From the NCBI RefSeq assembly GCF_037892195.1, contig NZ_JATACI010000005.1, positions 56,859 to 120,858 on the forward strand: 64,000 nucleotides of DNA, written 5' to 3'. The notes below the pieces were generated by a model. The model saw only the letters and a list, made by a program, of their open reading frames with translations, was not told where the DNA came from and did no database searches. This document shows, piece by piece, positions 38,311 through 46,085 of the stretch (positions within the stretch are counted from its first letter, which is position 1; each line of letters starts with the position of its first letter). The translations under genes were made by a program, and so were the position numbers. This stretch comes from Yoonia sp. GPGPB17 (lineage in GTDB: Bacteria; Pseudomonadota; Alphaproteobacteria; Rhodobacterales; Rhodobacteraceae).

Positions 38311-39545
38311 TTATGCAGCTTGCTTTTGGGCCATGTCGGCGACCATGCAGGCCGTAGCCGCCGACAGCGTCCAACCCAGATGGCCGTGTCCCGTGTTGAA
38401 AAGAACGCGCGGGTCTTTGCCTGGACCAACGCGCGGCAGCATATTCGGCATCATTGGACGCAGACCTGACCATGGCACAACGCTGCGCGTGCTCATCTCG
38501 GGGAAGTGGCGGTTGCACCACTTAACCAGGGGTTCAATCCGCGCTTGTCGAATGTCGCGGTTGTAACCAGACAATTCAGCGGTGCCTGCCACCCGGAAAC
38601 GGTCTTTACCCAAGCGGCTCGTCACGATTTTTGCCTTGTCGTCCAGTAGGCTGACCCAAGGCGCGGCGTTCTGGGCCTTTTCATCGTTCAGGTTGACCGT
38701 GATCGAGTAGCCCTTAACCGGATAGATGTTCACGTTTTCGCCTAAACGACGAGCCAGCTTTTTAGACATCACGCCTGCGCAGATCACGACCCGGTCAAAG
38801 ATCGCGCTATCTTTCGCGCCCTCGACCCCAAAATCCACCCGCATACCTGCATCAGTCGATGCAACATCAAGAATATCCGTTTCGAACTGCAGCGTCGCGC
38901 CTTGTGCTTCTGCAGCGTCCGCCAACCCAGTGGTGAACTTGTGAATGTCACCCGTGAAATCGGACTCAGTATAGAAGCTTAAGCATAGCCCACACCTTTC
39001 AGTGTCGGTTCGATTGCGGAGATCTCTTCCGTCGTCACCGGAAGGCGCGTCAATCCACCCTTGGCCAGCAGTTCCGAGACCCGCGCCGCTGCCTCAAATT
39101 CTGCCTTTGTTTCGTAGAAATGCAGAATTCCGCGCTTTTCAAGATTAAAGTCTATGCCTTCATCCGCCGCCATGCCGAGCAACGCGTCGCGTGCGGCCAA
39201 GGCAAGTTCGACGGTGCGAATAGTGTTCTTCTCGTAGCTCGGGATGGCCCGCAGGAAAGACGTCATCCAACTGATCTTGTGAAAGCTGGGGTACGGGCCA
39301 ACCAGCAATGGCGCGTCTTTGGTCAACATCCACCGGATGCCCTTGCTTACATTGGCCCAAGAATTCCACACCTCCGCATTGGACGCCGAAATCTGGCCGC
39401 CATTGCCTAGACTGGTTTCCATCGCGGCATGCCTGTTACGCTCGAACAGGGTCACATCAAACCCACGTTTAAGTAACTGATAGGCCGTGGTAACGCCGGT
39501 CACTCCGGCCCCAATCACAGCGACAGTTCCTGGTCTTGCAATCAT
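38311..39545 (-). pseudogene. dadA: DadA-like FAD-dependent D-amino acid/glycine oxidoreductase, frameshifted
   Basis: The start MIARPGTVAVIGAGVTGVTT carries the FAD-binding GAGVTG motif and LFERNRHAAMETSLGNGGQI. The frame breaks at GCTTAAGC (38977-38984); reading GCTGGC restores VGYAGFYTESD followed by FTGDIHKFTTGLADAAE, total 410 residues, usual for DadA. The C-terminus has GLRPMMPNMLPRVGPGKDP and the FAD-contact NTGHGHLGWTLS. It is the first gene behind a glycine riboswitch and is followed by bhcB and bhcC. Glycine, oxidised to glyoxylate plus ammonia, is therefore the likely substrate rather than D-alanine. This is inferred from context. Confidence 0.75.
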
Positions 39546-39581
39546 GGCAACTCCTAAACCGCTGAATGCGGCAGTTAAGTT

Positions 39582-39745
39582 GCCCCCTCTGTCATTGGCC
39601 TGAGAGATTCACGAGCTTGCCCGTTTACACCATCGGCAGAAGGCAGAGCCCTCTTTTTCAGAGAATTGTACTTTGCGCGGTCCGTTTGCCTGAGAGTTTC
39701 CGGGGCGGTTGCTCCTTCGGCGACGAATCAAATCGTCTCTCCCGC
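39582..39745 (-). promoter_or_regulatory. Tandem glycine riboswitch
   Basis: The minus strand carries both glycine aptamer signatures in order. Aptamer 1 starts GCGGGAGAG, then GCCGAAGGAGCAA, and closes with CTCTCAGGCAAA. Aptamer 2 has CTGCCGATGGTGTAA, then TCTCTCAGGCCAATGACAGA. The linker is short, as in cooperative tandem riboswitches. Downstream, CAACT (39577-39581) can pair with AGTTG just before the dadA start, enclosing the AGGAG ribosome-binding site, so translational control is plausible. It responds to glycine and should raise expression of the glycine-consuming operon. Confidence 0.9.
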
Positions 39746-39751
39746 AAGCCC

Positions 39752-39780
39752 TTTATACCGCTGTGTAGGAAAATTTACAA
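39752..39780 (-). promoter_or_regulatory. Near-consensus sigma-70 promoter of the glycine operon
   Basis: On the minus strand TTGTAA (39780-39775) and TATAAA (39757-39752) are separated by exactly 17 bases. Transcription would start near 39745, at the first base of the riboswitch. The match suggests strong constitutive initiation, with regulation left to the RNA. Confidence 0.75.
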
Positions 39781-39934
39781 TGCACTCCTTTCCGTAGAAG
39801 ATTGATATTTTCAAGCGCTGCCCAGTGCGACCTACAAACCTAGGCGCTGTTTAACGAGACTTATCAAAACCGTATTATTTTGCGAAAACCGTATTATTGA
39901 AAGAAGTCTCTCACGCGCGCATCAAGGAGGCCCC

Positions 39935-40762
39935 ATGCTGAATATGCTCAAATCCTCAGCCTTGGCCGTTGCAGCGCTCGCAGCAGCCAGCATCACCGCT
40001 GCACCGCAACGTGCCGAGGCCCAGACCTATCAAATCGACTGCGCCATTCTCTTGTGCCTATCCGGTGGATGGCCCGCATCCGTTCCCTGCGCAAGAGCCC
40101 GCGTCGAATTCATTCGCCGCATCACACCATGGCCTGTCGAACCACCCTTGCAGATATGGCGCTGCCCTACGGGCGCGGCCTACACCGTCGATCCCGACAC
40201 TTTGACCAGCGAACGGATTTACGAAATCTTCTTCGAGCTGGAGCAAACCGCGCCGCTGCAATCCTTCCCCGTGGATGAGGCAGGCACCCCAGTCACAGGC
40301 ATTGATGGCCGAATGGCCGGGGCACCTGCCCCGACATTTCAAGCGCCCCCACTCACGGACGGCATGGAGCCGCAACCCGCCGTTGTTCGCTTGACCGGTG
40401 GTAACGCGGCTCCATTGCCGGAGGGGTTCGCACTTCAGCTTGTCCAAGATCGAGCGGACATCGACATCAGCGGAGCAGAGTTCAATTTCGTTCGCTCCAT
40501 TCGCGTTTTCGATGCGCGCTATGTGCGCCAGTGGGAGTCTGGTAGCGACGGTGATTGCAATCGGTCAGATAACGTCCGCATGGGCACCTATGGTACACAA
40601 GGCGATTTCCGTTGGACACGAAGCTCTGTCGCCGCTCTGCCAGAGGCGCATGTTGGAACGGCAGGTTTTGGCTCGAACTGCCCCGGCATCTTCCATCGCT
40701 CTGTTTTCGTGGAATGGCGTGATTATGAAGGAAATTACGGCTTCGAGCAGGTTAACTACTAA
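39935..40762 (+). CDS. Secreted cysteine-rich protein, paralogue 2
   Basis: A 275-residue protein with AAGGAGG five bases before the ATG and a signal peptide cleaved after QRAEA. The mature protein starts QTYQIDCAILLCLSGGWPAS and ends FVEWRDYEGNYGFEQVNY, both shared with the protein at 22165-22917; a middle segment of about 40 residues is present only here. It lies immediately upstream of the repC region. No enzymatic motif is visible. A weak likeness to TrbM-type conjugation proteins exists in the CAILLCLSGG segment. Confidence 0.6.
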   Translation: MLNMLKSSALAVAALAAASITAAPQRAEAQTYQIDCAILLCLSGGWPASVPCARARVEFIRRITPWPVEPPLQIWRCPTGAAYTVDPDTLTSERIYEIFFELEQTAPLQSFPVDEAGTPVTGIDGRMAGAPAPTFQAPPLTDGMEPQPAVVRLTGGNAAPLPEGFALQLVQDRADIDISGAEFNFVRSIRVFDARYVRQWESGSDGDCNRSDNVRMGTYGTQGDFRWTRSSVAALPEAHVGTAGFGSNCPGIFHRSVFVEWRDYEGNYGFEQVNY

Positions 40763-40779
40763 ATATGGTGGCGCTGATC

Positions 40780-41321
40780 CAAGACAAAACCGTATTTACG
40801 ACAGGCAGCTAGAGATAGTATGCCTGTTGTACAAAACAAGAACCGAAAGGGGGCAGAAGGCGAGCAGCCAAAAACGCAAACCCCCGCAAGGCGGCGGCCT
40901 TAACGAGGGGCTCAAAAACCAAGAAGCGCCAACTTCTCGATCAGCGGTGCTGTTGATCTGGTTTTACCACCCCCTGCCCCTTCGATCAAGAAAAAACGCA
41001 TCCGTGCGAACAGGTGAAGTTCGTCTTGGTCTGGCTCATCAAAACCCCATTAGGCCAGACCTGGGTCCATACCCAACCAAACCGGCAGCGACTGTCTGCC
41101 CAAAGATGAAAGGAGAACCAGAGCCCTAGAAAAGCAAAACCCCGCAAGGCGGTGAACCTTCCGGAGGCGCTATGATCACAGAGCGCCAACTCTGCATCGT
41201 GTTAAATCGAGATGAACATAACACCCCCAGAATCATACAGGCAAGCAAAAACGCATTTGTGCGAACAATGAGGATTTGCCTGTCGCCGTCTTGTCCAACG
41301 AGCAGATGAGAGGACAAGAAT
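40780..41321 (+). repeat. Duplicated leader upstream of repC
   Basis: Two diverged direct units are present. Each begins with CCCGCAAGGCGG (about 40885 and 41142), continues to GCGCCAACT (40927 and 41191) and ends with AACGCATNNGTGCGAACA (about 40996 and 41249). The units are about 140 bases long with 120 bases between them. The hairpin CCGC-AAGG-CGG recurs in both. No convincing gene is present. It may hold control elements for repC expression or plasmid copy number. Confidence 0.5.
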
Positions 41322-42356
41322 ATGAGGACAGACCCCTTTCCGTCCCTTCCACCGGGATTTTCCAGACGCGATGTGATCGCGCTGATGGCAGATATTGGCC
41401 GCGACATCGGGCTTGGCCCGCGGCTCACCGACATTCTCACACGATTGATCGGATGCACCGAGGCTGACGCCTGGATCGACCCTGGCAAGGAGCCGATTTT
41501 CTACGGGCGCCAGGAGAGCTTTGCCCAGAAGCTCGGGATCTCGACCCGCCATCTCCGCACACTTGAGAAGACCCTCAGAGCGACACGCAGTGTCCAGTGG
41601 GCCACCTTCCGCGATGAACTGGCGCGTCTGTCACCCGACGATCTTCTGTCCGACGACGTTCAGGAGATGATCGCCGAGCGTGAAACATGGCCCCGTACCG
41701 ATACGCTTCTGAGTATGAGCGAAGCCCGGCTTTCTCAGCATGTCGACGCGGCAACAGACCTGTGCACAAGGCTGACAGTTTGGATCGAAAACCATGCTGA
41801 TTCTTCTTGTGAACCGGAAGATACCTTCCGGTCCTTTATACAAGAGGACATTCAGATGAATATCTCTGAAAAATGTAACGCCAATGTCGATAAACGGAGC
41901 GCGGGCAAGCCCGCGCACTCAAATTATTCTGCTCCGGGTCCTACCGGACCCGTCGATTGCAAAGAAAAAGAGCTTGAGACGGAAACCTTGGCGCTTCAAG
42001 AGCTTTTCTCAGGACAATACGGACTGGATCATGCGGTCACCTTAGCGAGCGAGGACTTCAAATTCGAGATGCAGGTCCGAAGTGGCGACCGACCGGAATA
42101 CGCCTTTGTCGAAGCGGCGAATGCTAGGGTCGCGCCACTCGGGATTAATATTACAGCCTGGGCCGCTGCTTGCGACCGTATGGGGCGCGTCCCGGCCGCT
42201 CTTTGTGTCATGCTTCTTGATGCGAACCGGGATCACCCGACAGCTCCCGTCATGAACCCCGGCGGGGCCTTGCGCGGGATGATCAAGGCGCATAATCGCG
42301 GCAAACTTAATCTGATCGGCAGCCTGATCGGCCTGCACCGGAGACGCGGACTGTGA
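41322..42356 (+). CDS. repC: Plasmid replication protein RepC
   Basis: A 344-residue RepC-like initiator with GAGAGGAC upstream of the ATG. The N-terminal domain has SRRDVIALMADIGRDIGLG and a winged-helix segment SFAQKLGISTRHLRTLEKTL. The C-terminal domain ends NPGGALRGMIKAHNRGKLNL, a RepC hallmark. At 344 residues it is shorter than the roughly 400 usual for the family; a stretch after the HTH (near residue 95) may be missing. No repA/repB partition genes accompany it, so it resembles a solo repC module. RepC proteins of this order act in cis at an origin inside their own gene. Confidence 0.75.
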   Translation: MRTDPFPSLPPGFSRRDVIALMADIGRDIGLGPRLTDILTRLIGCTEADAWIDPGKEPIFYGRQESFAQKLGISTRHLRTLEKTLRATRSVQWATFRDELARLSPDDLLSDDVQEMIAERETWPRTDTLLSMSEARLSQHVDAATDLCTRLTVWIENHADSSCEPEDTFRSFIQEDIQMNISEKCNANVDKRSAGKPAHSNYSAPGPTGPVDCKEKELETETLALQELFSGQYGLDHAVTLASEDFKFEMQVRSGDRPEYAFVEAANARVAPLGINITAWAAACDRMGRVPAALCVMLLDANRDHPTAPVMNPGGALRGMIKAHNRGKLNLIGSLIGLHRRRGL

Positions 42357-42646
42357 GGCAAAGTTCTCTGATTGCCGGTGATTTTCTGCGGTTCTTGGGT
42401 CTCTTTCGGGGCGCTCGTGACCATCCATGCGCGTCAACGTCCGCGAGATCGACCACAGAGCCTCCTTATTTGGCGGTTTTTGGGAGAAAACCTAGCACGG
42501 ACTTGCCAGATCTTCTACTTCGGTGTCGAGCCATGTCGAATACGCCGTGGCGTTTCCAACTCGTTACGCGTAGCGGTTCCATTGGCGTTTGGACGCGCCT
42601 GTTGGATAGGTTCTATGGGCCTGCGTGGGCCAGTCTCACGGGAGGC

Positions 42647-43704
42647 TTAAGGTTTACCGCGCTTTTCAAACCAGCTTTGGCAGAACTTGATGAAATGCGG
42701 CTCGGGTGCTTGGGCTCAATCTCTTCCTTGCCGCACCACGCTCGCCATTCCTGCTCAATCATGCGCACATCCCAGCCCGGCGCTGCCGTCCGCGCGTCAT
42801 GATAGGCTTCTGGGTCAAGTTTGCCCTCATAAACCTCAATCACCGGAACCGGCACTGTGCCTTTGCTGCGAAACACCACGATGTTGCCGTCCAATGACGG
42901 GTCATAGTCTGGGAAATAGTCATGCTGTTCGGCATCTGCGATAATGTTGCTGACTAAACGCTTGAACTCTTTTGGCGACGATTGAGATCCGCATTTCAGG
43001 CGCAGCTTCTCCAAGCCAATGCGCCATTCGGCCGACTTCCCGCAATGCTTGCGCGCAATCTCATACATCCGACGTTCAAGCGGCTTTTTCAGTCGGAAAT
43101 AGTCCCGGCTGATCGTCAGAACCTCTTTCGCCTGAATCGCATTGAAGACCCAATCCGACAGCGTGACCTGCACCTCCTGCAGCACCCCGTCGACATCTCT
43201 GCGCACCTTTTTCGCGCTTTCAACCAAGCCAAAGACATTCCATTGACGCTCGGCACCCGTATGGATGTTGGTTTTGATCGTGGTCCCGCGCAAACGCTCA
43301 AGAGCTTCTTCAGCGCGGTTATAGGCGCTGCCCCCGGCTTACTTCCCCGTCGCGACAATGTAGTCACTCACTTTGAAGCTCACCGTCTTGGACACGTCCC
43401 GCCCCTCATTCAGGGCAGCGATCAGTTGCGAGATGCAGAAGATCAGGATGCCAGGATCAAAGACCGTCGCCATTCCCTTCGCAGAGGGCGAAATCTCGAT
43501 GTAGTTCTCGCCATTATCATAGCGGCGCGTCTGATGATCCGGCTTCTTTGAGATCGAGAAGACCGGATGCTTCATACCGGCCATATCGCTCTTGGGCGCG
43601 GCATCGAAGATGTCTCAAATGAAGAGATGCGGTTGCTGAAACCGATCCGGCAGCAACGGATTGGCCAGCCGCTTCACTGGCTTATCACCCACCTCTGTCA
43701 CCAT
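42647..43704 (-). pseudogene. RPA-family plasmid replication initiator, broken
   Basis: From ATG 43704 (MVTEVGDKPVKRLANPLLPD) one frame carries the whole RPA-type initiator, but with TGA at 43615-43617 (HLFI-stop-DIFDAAPK, where cysteine fits) and TAA at 43339-43341 (VATGK-stop-AGGSAYN). A further single-base loss near 42705 shifts the last 15 residues (HFIKFCQSWFEKRGKP). Conserved blocks PVFSISKKPD, RLRGTTIKTNIHTGAERQW and RRMYEIARKHCG are clear. Eight iterons lie directly upstream. With three lesions it is most likely dead, unless these are sequencing errors. Confidence 0.85.
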
Positions 43705-43901
43705 AATGGCCTATCACCCACCGATTCTCTGCCGCACTAGCTTATCACACACTAGTGGCTTATTACCCACCGTGTCAAATTGTTGGCTTATCGCCCACCC
43801 ATGATCACTCTGATTCGGTTTTCTCAATGAAATCAGCGCATTGGCTTGCGACACACCAATCAGTGGCCGATCACACACCCTTTGGTGGCTTATCGCCCAC
43901 C
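43678..43901. repeat. Eight-iteron origin of the RPA-type replicon
   Basis: Eight 16-base copies of TGGCTTATCRCCCACC (up to five mismatches) start at 43678, 43707, 43738, 43756, 43784, 43842, 43864 and 43886. The first lies inside the 5' end of the initiator gene. Steps of 28-31 bases alternate with 18 and 22, and one of 58. This is the expected binding array for the adjacent initiator and probably the plasmid origin. AT-rich sequence follows at 43910-43985. Confidence 0.85.
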
Positions 43902-44148
43902 TCGCCCGTCGTAAGTTATTGATATCATGGGTTGAATCGATACTTTTCAATCCGTAACCCTTTATAATAACACAGATTTAACACCCGAGGTTCGATGGCG
44001 GCGCCCCAGATGAGCCGTTGGCGCGTGTGTTTGCGCTCTGAATTTGCTTAGAAAGATTGGTGCACTTAGATCAGCGCAGCGCCCTGCCATTGGCCGAGTC
44101 GGTCGGCCAACTTGAAATTAACCCCCTGTTTCGTATATTTACCCGGTT

Positions 44149-44406
44149 ATGACCAAAGCGATGCACACAGCGATACTGACCACAGTGAACGCTCCGTACC
44201 AGACAATGCTGGATGCGGATCAGTTGGCTATGGCCATCGCGACGGCTGACATCAAGCTCGCTCATGTTGGGTCTTTTCTGACAGAAACCCCTGCCGCGGA
44301 TCAAAAAGCGTTCGCTGGTGCCTTCGGGATTTCCGAAGAACAGCTCCACAACACGGCCACCGCATTTGCGAACTGGTCGGGCCAATCCGTGGCCCTGGCC
44401 CCCTAA
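44149..44406 (+). CDS. Small protein upstream of AbiEii-like gene, possible antitoxin
   Basis: An 85-residue protein (MTKAMHTAILTTVNAPYQTM) with no named motif. It ends in TAA and the next gene lies in the same reading frame. The residues right after the stop (RWSFGGGTAMM) belong to the conserved start of the nucleotidyltransferase, so either the stop is a nonsense mutation that splits one protein, or the two genes were brought unusually close together. An antitoxin role is a guess from position. Confidence 0.45.
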   Translation: MTKAMHTAILTTVNAPYQTMLDADQLAMAIATADIKLAHVGSFLTETPAADQKAFAGAFGISEEQLHNTATAFANWSGQSVALAP

Positions 44407-44433
44407 AGGTGGTCCTTTGGTGGTGGCACAGCG

Positions 44434-44976
44434 ATGATGATCCAGATCGATCACCGCGAGAGCCATGACATCGACCTGTTCCTGGATGATCGCCAACTCC
44501 TTCCGTATGTTGAGGCCACCGTTTCAGAGCGGCAGTTCATGCTTGGTGAGGCAACTTACAATGGTGACGGCACTGGCCATTTGAAAATCGCCTTTGAAGG
44601 GATCGGTGAGATCGACTTCATCGTGACGGGACACGTGACTGAGGCGCCAACATCGATCCGGACCATCGAAGGGCGCACAGTCGCCCTTGAAACCGTGCCT
44701 GAGATCATTGCCAAAAAGGTCCGTTATCGAGGGTCTCGGATCCAGCCTCGCGACATCTTTGATATTGCCGCAGCTGCGGCCACCAATGACACCACAGATG
44801 TGATCGCGGCGCTGGCCCTCATCCCTGACTATGTGCGTGAGACCATCAGCAGGATCGACGTTCTGTCGCGAGATTATGTGTCGTCGAGCATCGCTCAGCT
44901 GGCCTTACGAGAGCAAAACCAGCACTTGGTCGATAGCGCATACGACGATGCCTTGGGTCTTTTGCGCCAGGTTTGA
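44434..44976 (+). CDS. AbiEii/AbiGii-type nucleotidyltransferase (toxin family)
   Basis: From the double ATG at 44434 the product is 180 residues with HRESHDIDLFLDD, the nucleotidyltransferase metal motif of AbiEii-like proteins, and ETVPEIIAKKVRYRGSRIQPRDIFD, the second family block. The FGGGTA motif needed for nucleotide binding lies upstream of this ATG in the same frame, directly after the TAA of the preceding gene, so the annotated start would give a truncated enzyme. Family members are toxins or abortive-infection effectors. Confidence 0.65.
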   Translation: MMIQIDHRESHDIDLFLDDRQLLPYVEATVSERQFMLGEATYNGDGTGHLKIAFEGIGEIDFIVTGHVTEAPTSIRTIEGRTVALETVPEIIAKKVRYRGSRIQPRDIFDIAAAAATNDTTDVIAALALIPDYVRETISRIDVLSRDYVSSSIAQLALREQNQHLVDSAYDDALGLLRQV

Positions 44977-45571
44977 AGGCTGAATTCAAGCCGCCACGTA
45001 AATCAAAGAGGTGTTTGGGGCGCCGTCTGCGACGGACAGCTCTCGTCGGTGGGCCGACCGGAGCCACAAGGTCTCCGCCCATTCGGGGGACGATCCTCGC
45101 CCGAGCGGCCACGACGGAGCCGCTTATGGCTGGGGATGAAATAGTCTGTATAGACTCGCACGGCCCACCCGCAATGCGATCTCTCGCTGATGCAACGAAG
45201 AAACGTTTTCGCTCCCAAACGCATGTCATTTGACTGATACGTCAGCTTTCTCAGTGCAGGTGCCATTTTCCGTACACCTGCCATTCGTCCCGGCTCAGGT
45301 GAGCGGGCGATTTGCGGACAAAGCGGACTTGTGCAGATGCGGCTATTGCTATCGCAGCATTCATTTGCTCTCGCAGCACGGGCATCGCAGCGATGCAGTG
45401 CGTCTCCTCAGAGCGGACATTGAAATCCTGCCTAAACAGCCAACTACGAAATGCTCTTTGGTTGTCAAGCTGAACAACCATCGATACGCGGAAAATGCGA
45501 CCGTCGCATTCTGACTGCGGAAGGGTTAATTTCAGCTTCTCAGGGCGCTTTTCACACCCAACCCACTAGCC
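44977..45571. other. Region without a recognised gene
   Basis: About 600 bases between the nucleotidyltransferase and the DUF1289 gene. Several overlapping frames of 60-95 codons exist on both strands (for example 44973-45233), but they lack recognisable domains and look like chance frames. Nothing else was identified. Confidence 0.35.
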
Positions 45572-45763
45572 TTACTGCTCCTCAGGCAGTTGGGTCATTT
45601 TTGACAGGCGAAGGACGAGTTCCTTCTCAATGATGTTCGCTTCATAGGGTTTCATTTTTTTCCACCGGGCACATTCGTCCCGCGTGCGGCCGCAGCCAAG
45701 GCACCAGCCACTAGGGCCAGTAAATTCACAAACATCGATGCAGGGGCTCTTACGCTTTTTCAT
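45572..45763 (-). CDS. DUF1289-domain protein
   Basis: A 63-residue protein with the DUF1289 signature SPCIDVCEFTGPSGWCLGCG followed by TRDECARWKKM; four cysteines in CxxxC and CxxC spacing suggest metal or Fe-S binding. Function of the family is not established. It stands alone, 50 bases downstream of the metal-uptake genes' last small gene on the same strand. Confidence 0.8.
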   Translation of the reverse strand: MKKRKSPCIDVCEFTGPSGWCLGCGRTRDECARWKKMKPYEANIIEKELVLRLSKMTQLPEEQ

Positions 45764-45812
45764 GAATGGCTACTATCGAGTATTTCCAGACGCACTGATT
45801 GTCATCTCAGTA

Positions 45813-46085
45813 TCAAAACTGGGCTTTTGCGTTGGGTAGCGAAGCGCTTACGTCCGACTGGCTGACTTCCGACATGGGCTTGTGGATCTTCCAGGTCTCT
45901 CGCTCGCCGTCATTCCGATGCACTGTCACAACGGTTTCAACCGGTGGGCAATCCGGCTCGTGACACGTGAGTTCCGCTACAGACACCAGATCGTTTTCGC
46001 CCAGGCCTAGTTGCTTACTTACCCAGGCTTTGATTTCGGCAGCACGCCCTGACGACCGTTCGCGCGGTGCAAACATGTTCTTCAT
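45813..46085 (-). CDS. Small protein in the Zur/CobW locus
   Basis: From the ATG at 46085, which overlaps the stop of the WD40 gene (ATGA), the product is 90 residues. The segment LTCHEPDCPPVETVV contains two cysteines that could bind metal. No named family recognised. It is translationally coupled to the WD40 gene and so likely belongs to the same Zur-controlled transcript. Confidence 0.6.
   Translation of the reverse strand: MKNMFAPRERSSGRAAEIKAWVSKQLGLGENDLVSVAELTCHEPDCPPVETVVTVHRNDGERETWKIHKPMSEVSQSDVSASLPNAKAQF

Noticed and set aside
35906..38984. Programmed frameshifting or stop readthrough at the octamers
   Set aside because: No slippery heptamer or downstream stimulatory structure is evident, the shift is two bases, and the affected proteins are unrelated. 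A replaced motif or consensus error is simpler.
39566..39805. A 79-codon plus-strand frame across the riboswitch region
   Set aside because: It is the reverse of a structured RNA with clear glycine-aptamer motifs and has no ribosome-binding site or domain.
43678..43901. CRISPR array
   Set aside because: The repeats are 16 bases, degenerate and unevenly spaced by 2-42 bases, and sit next to a replication initiator; they are iterons.
44973..45514. Open frames of 80-95 codons after the nucleotidyltransferase
   Set aside because: Overlapping frames on both strands, arginine/serine-rich composition and no ribosome-binding sites; they look like chance frames in GC-rich DNA.
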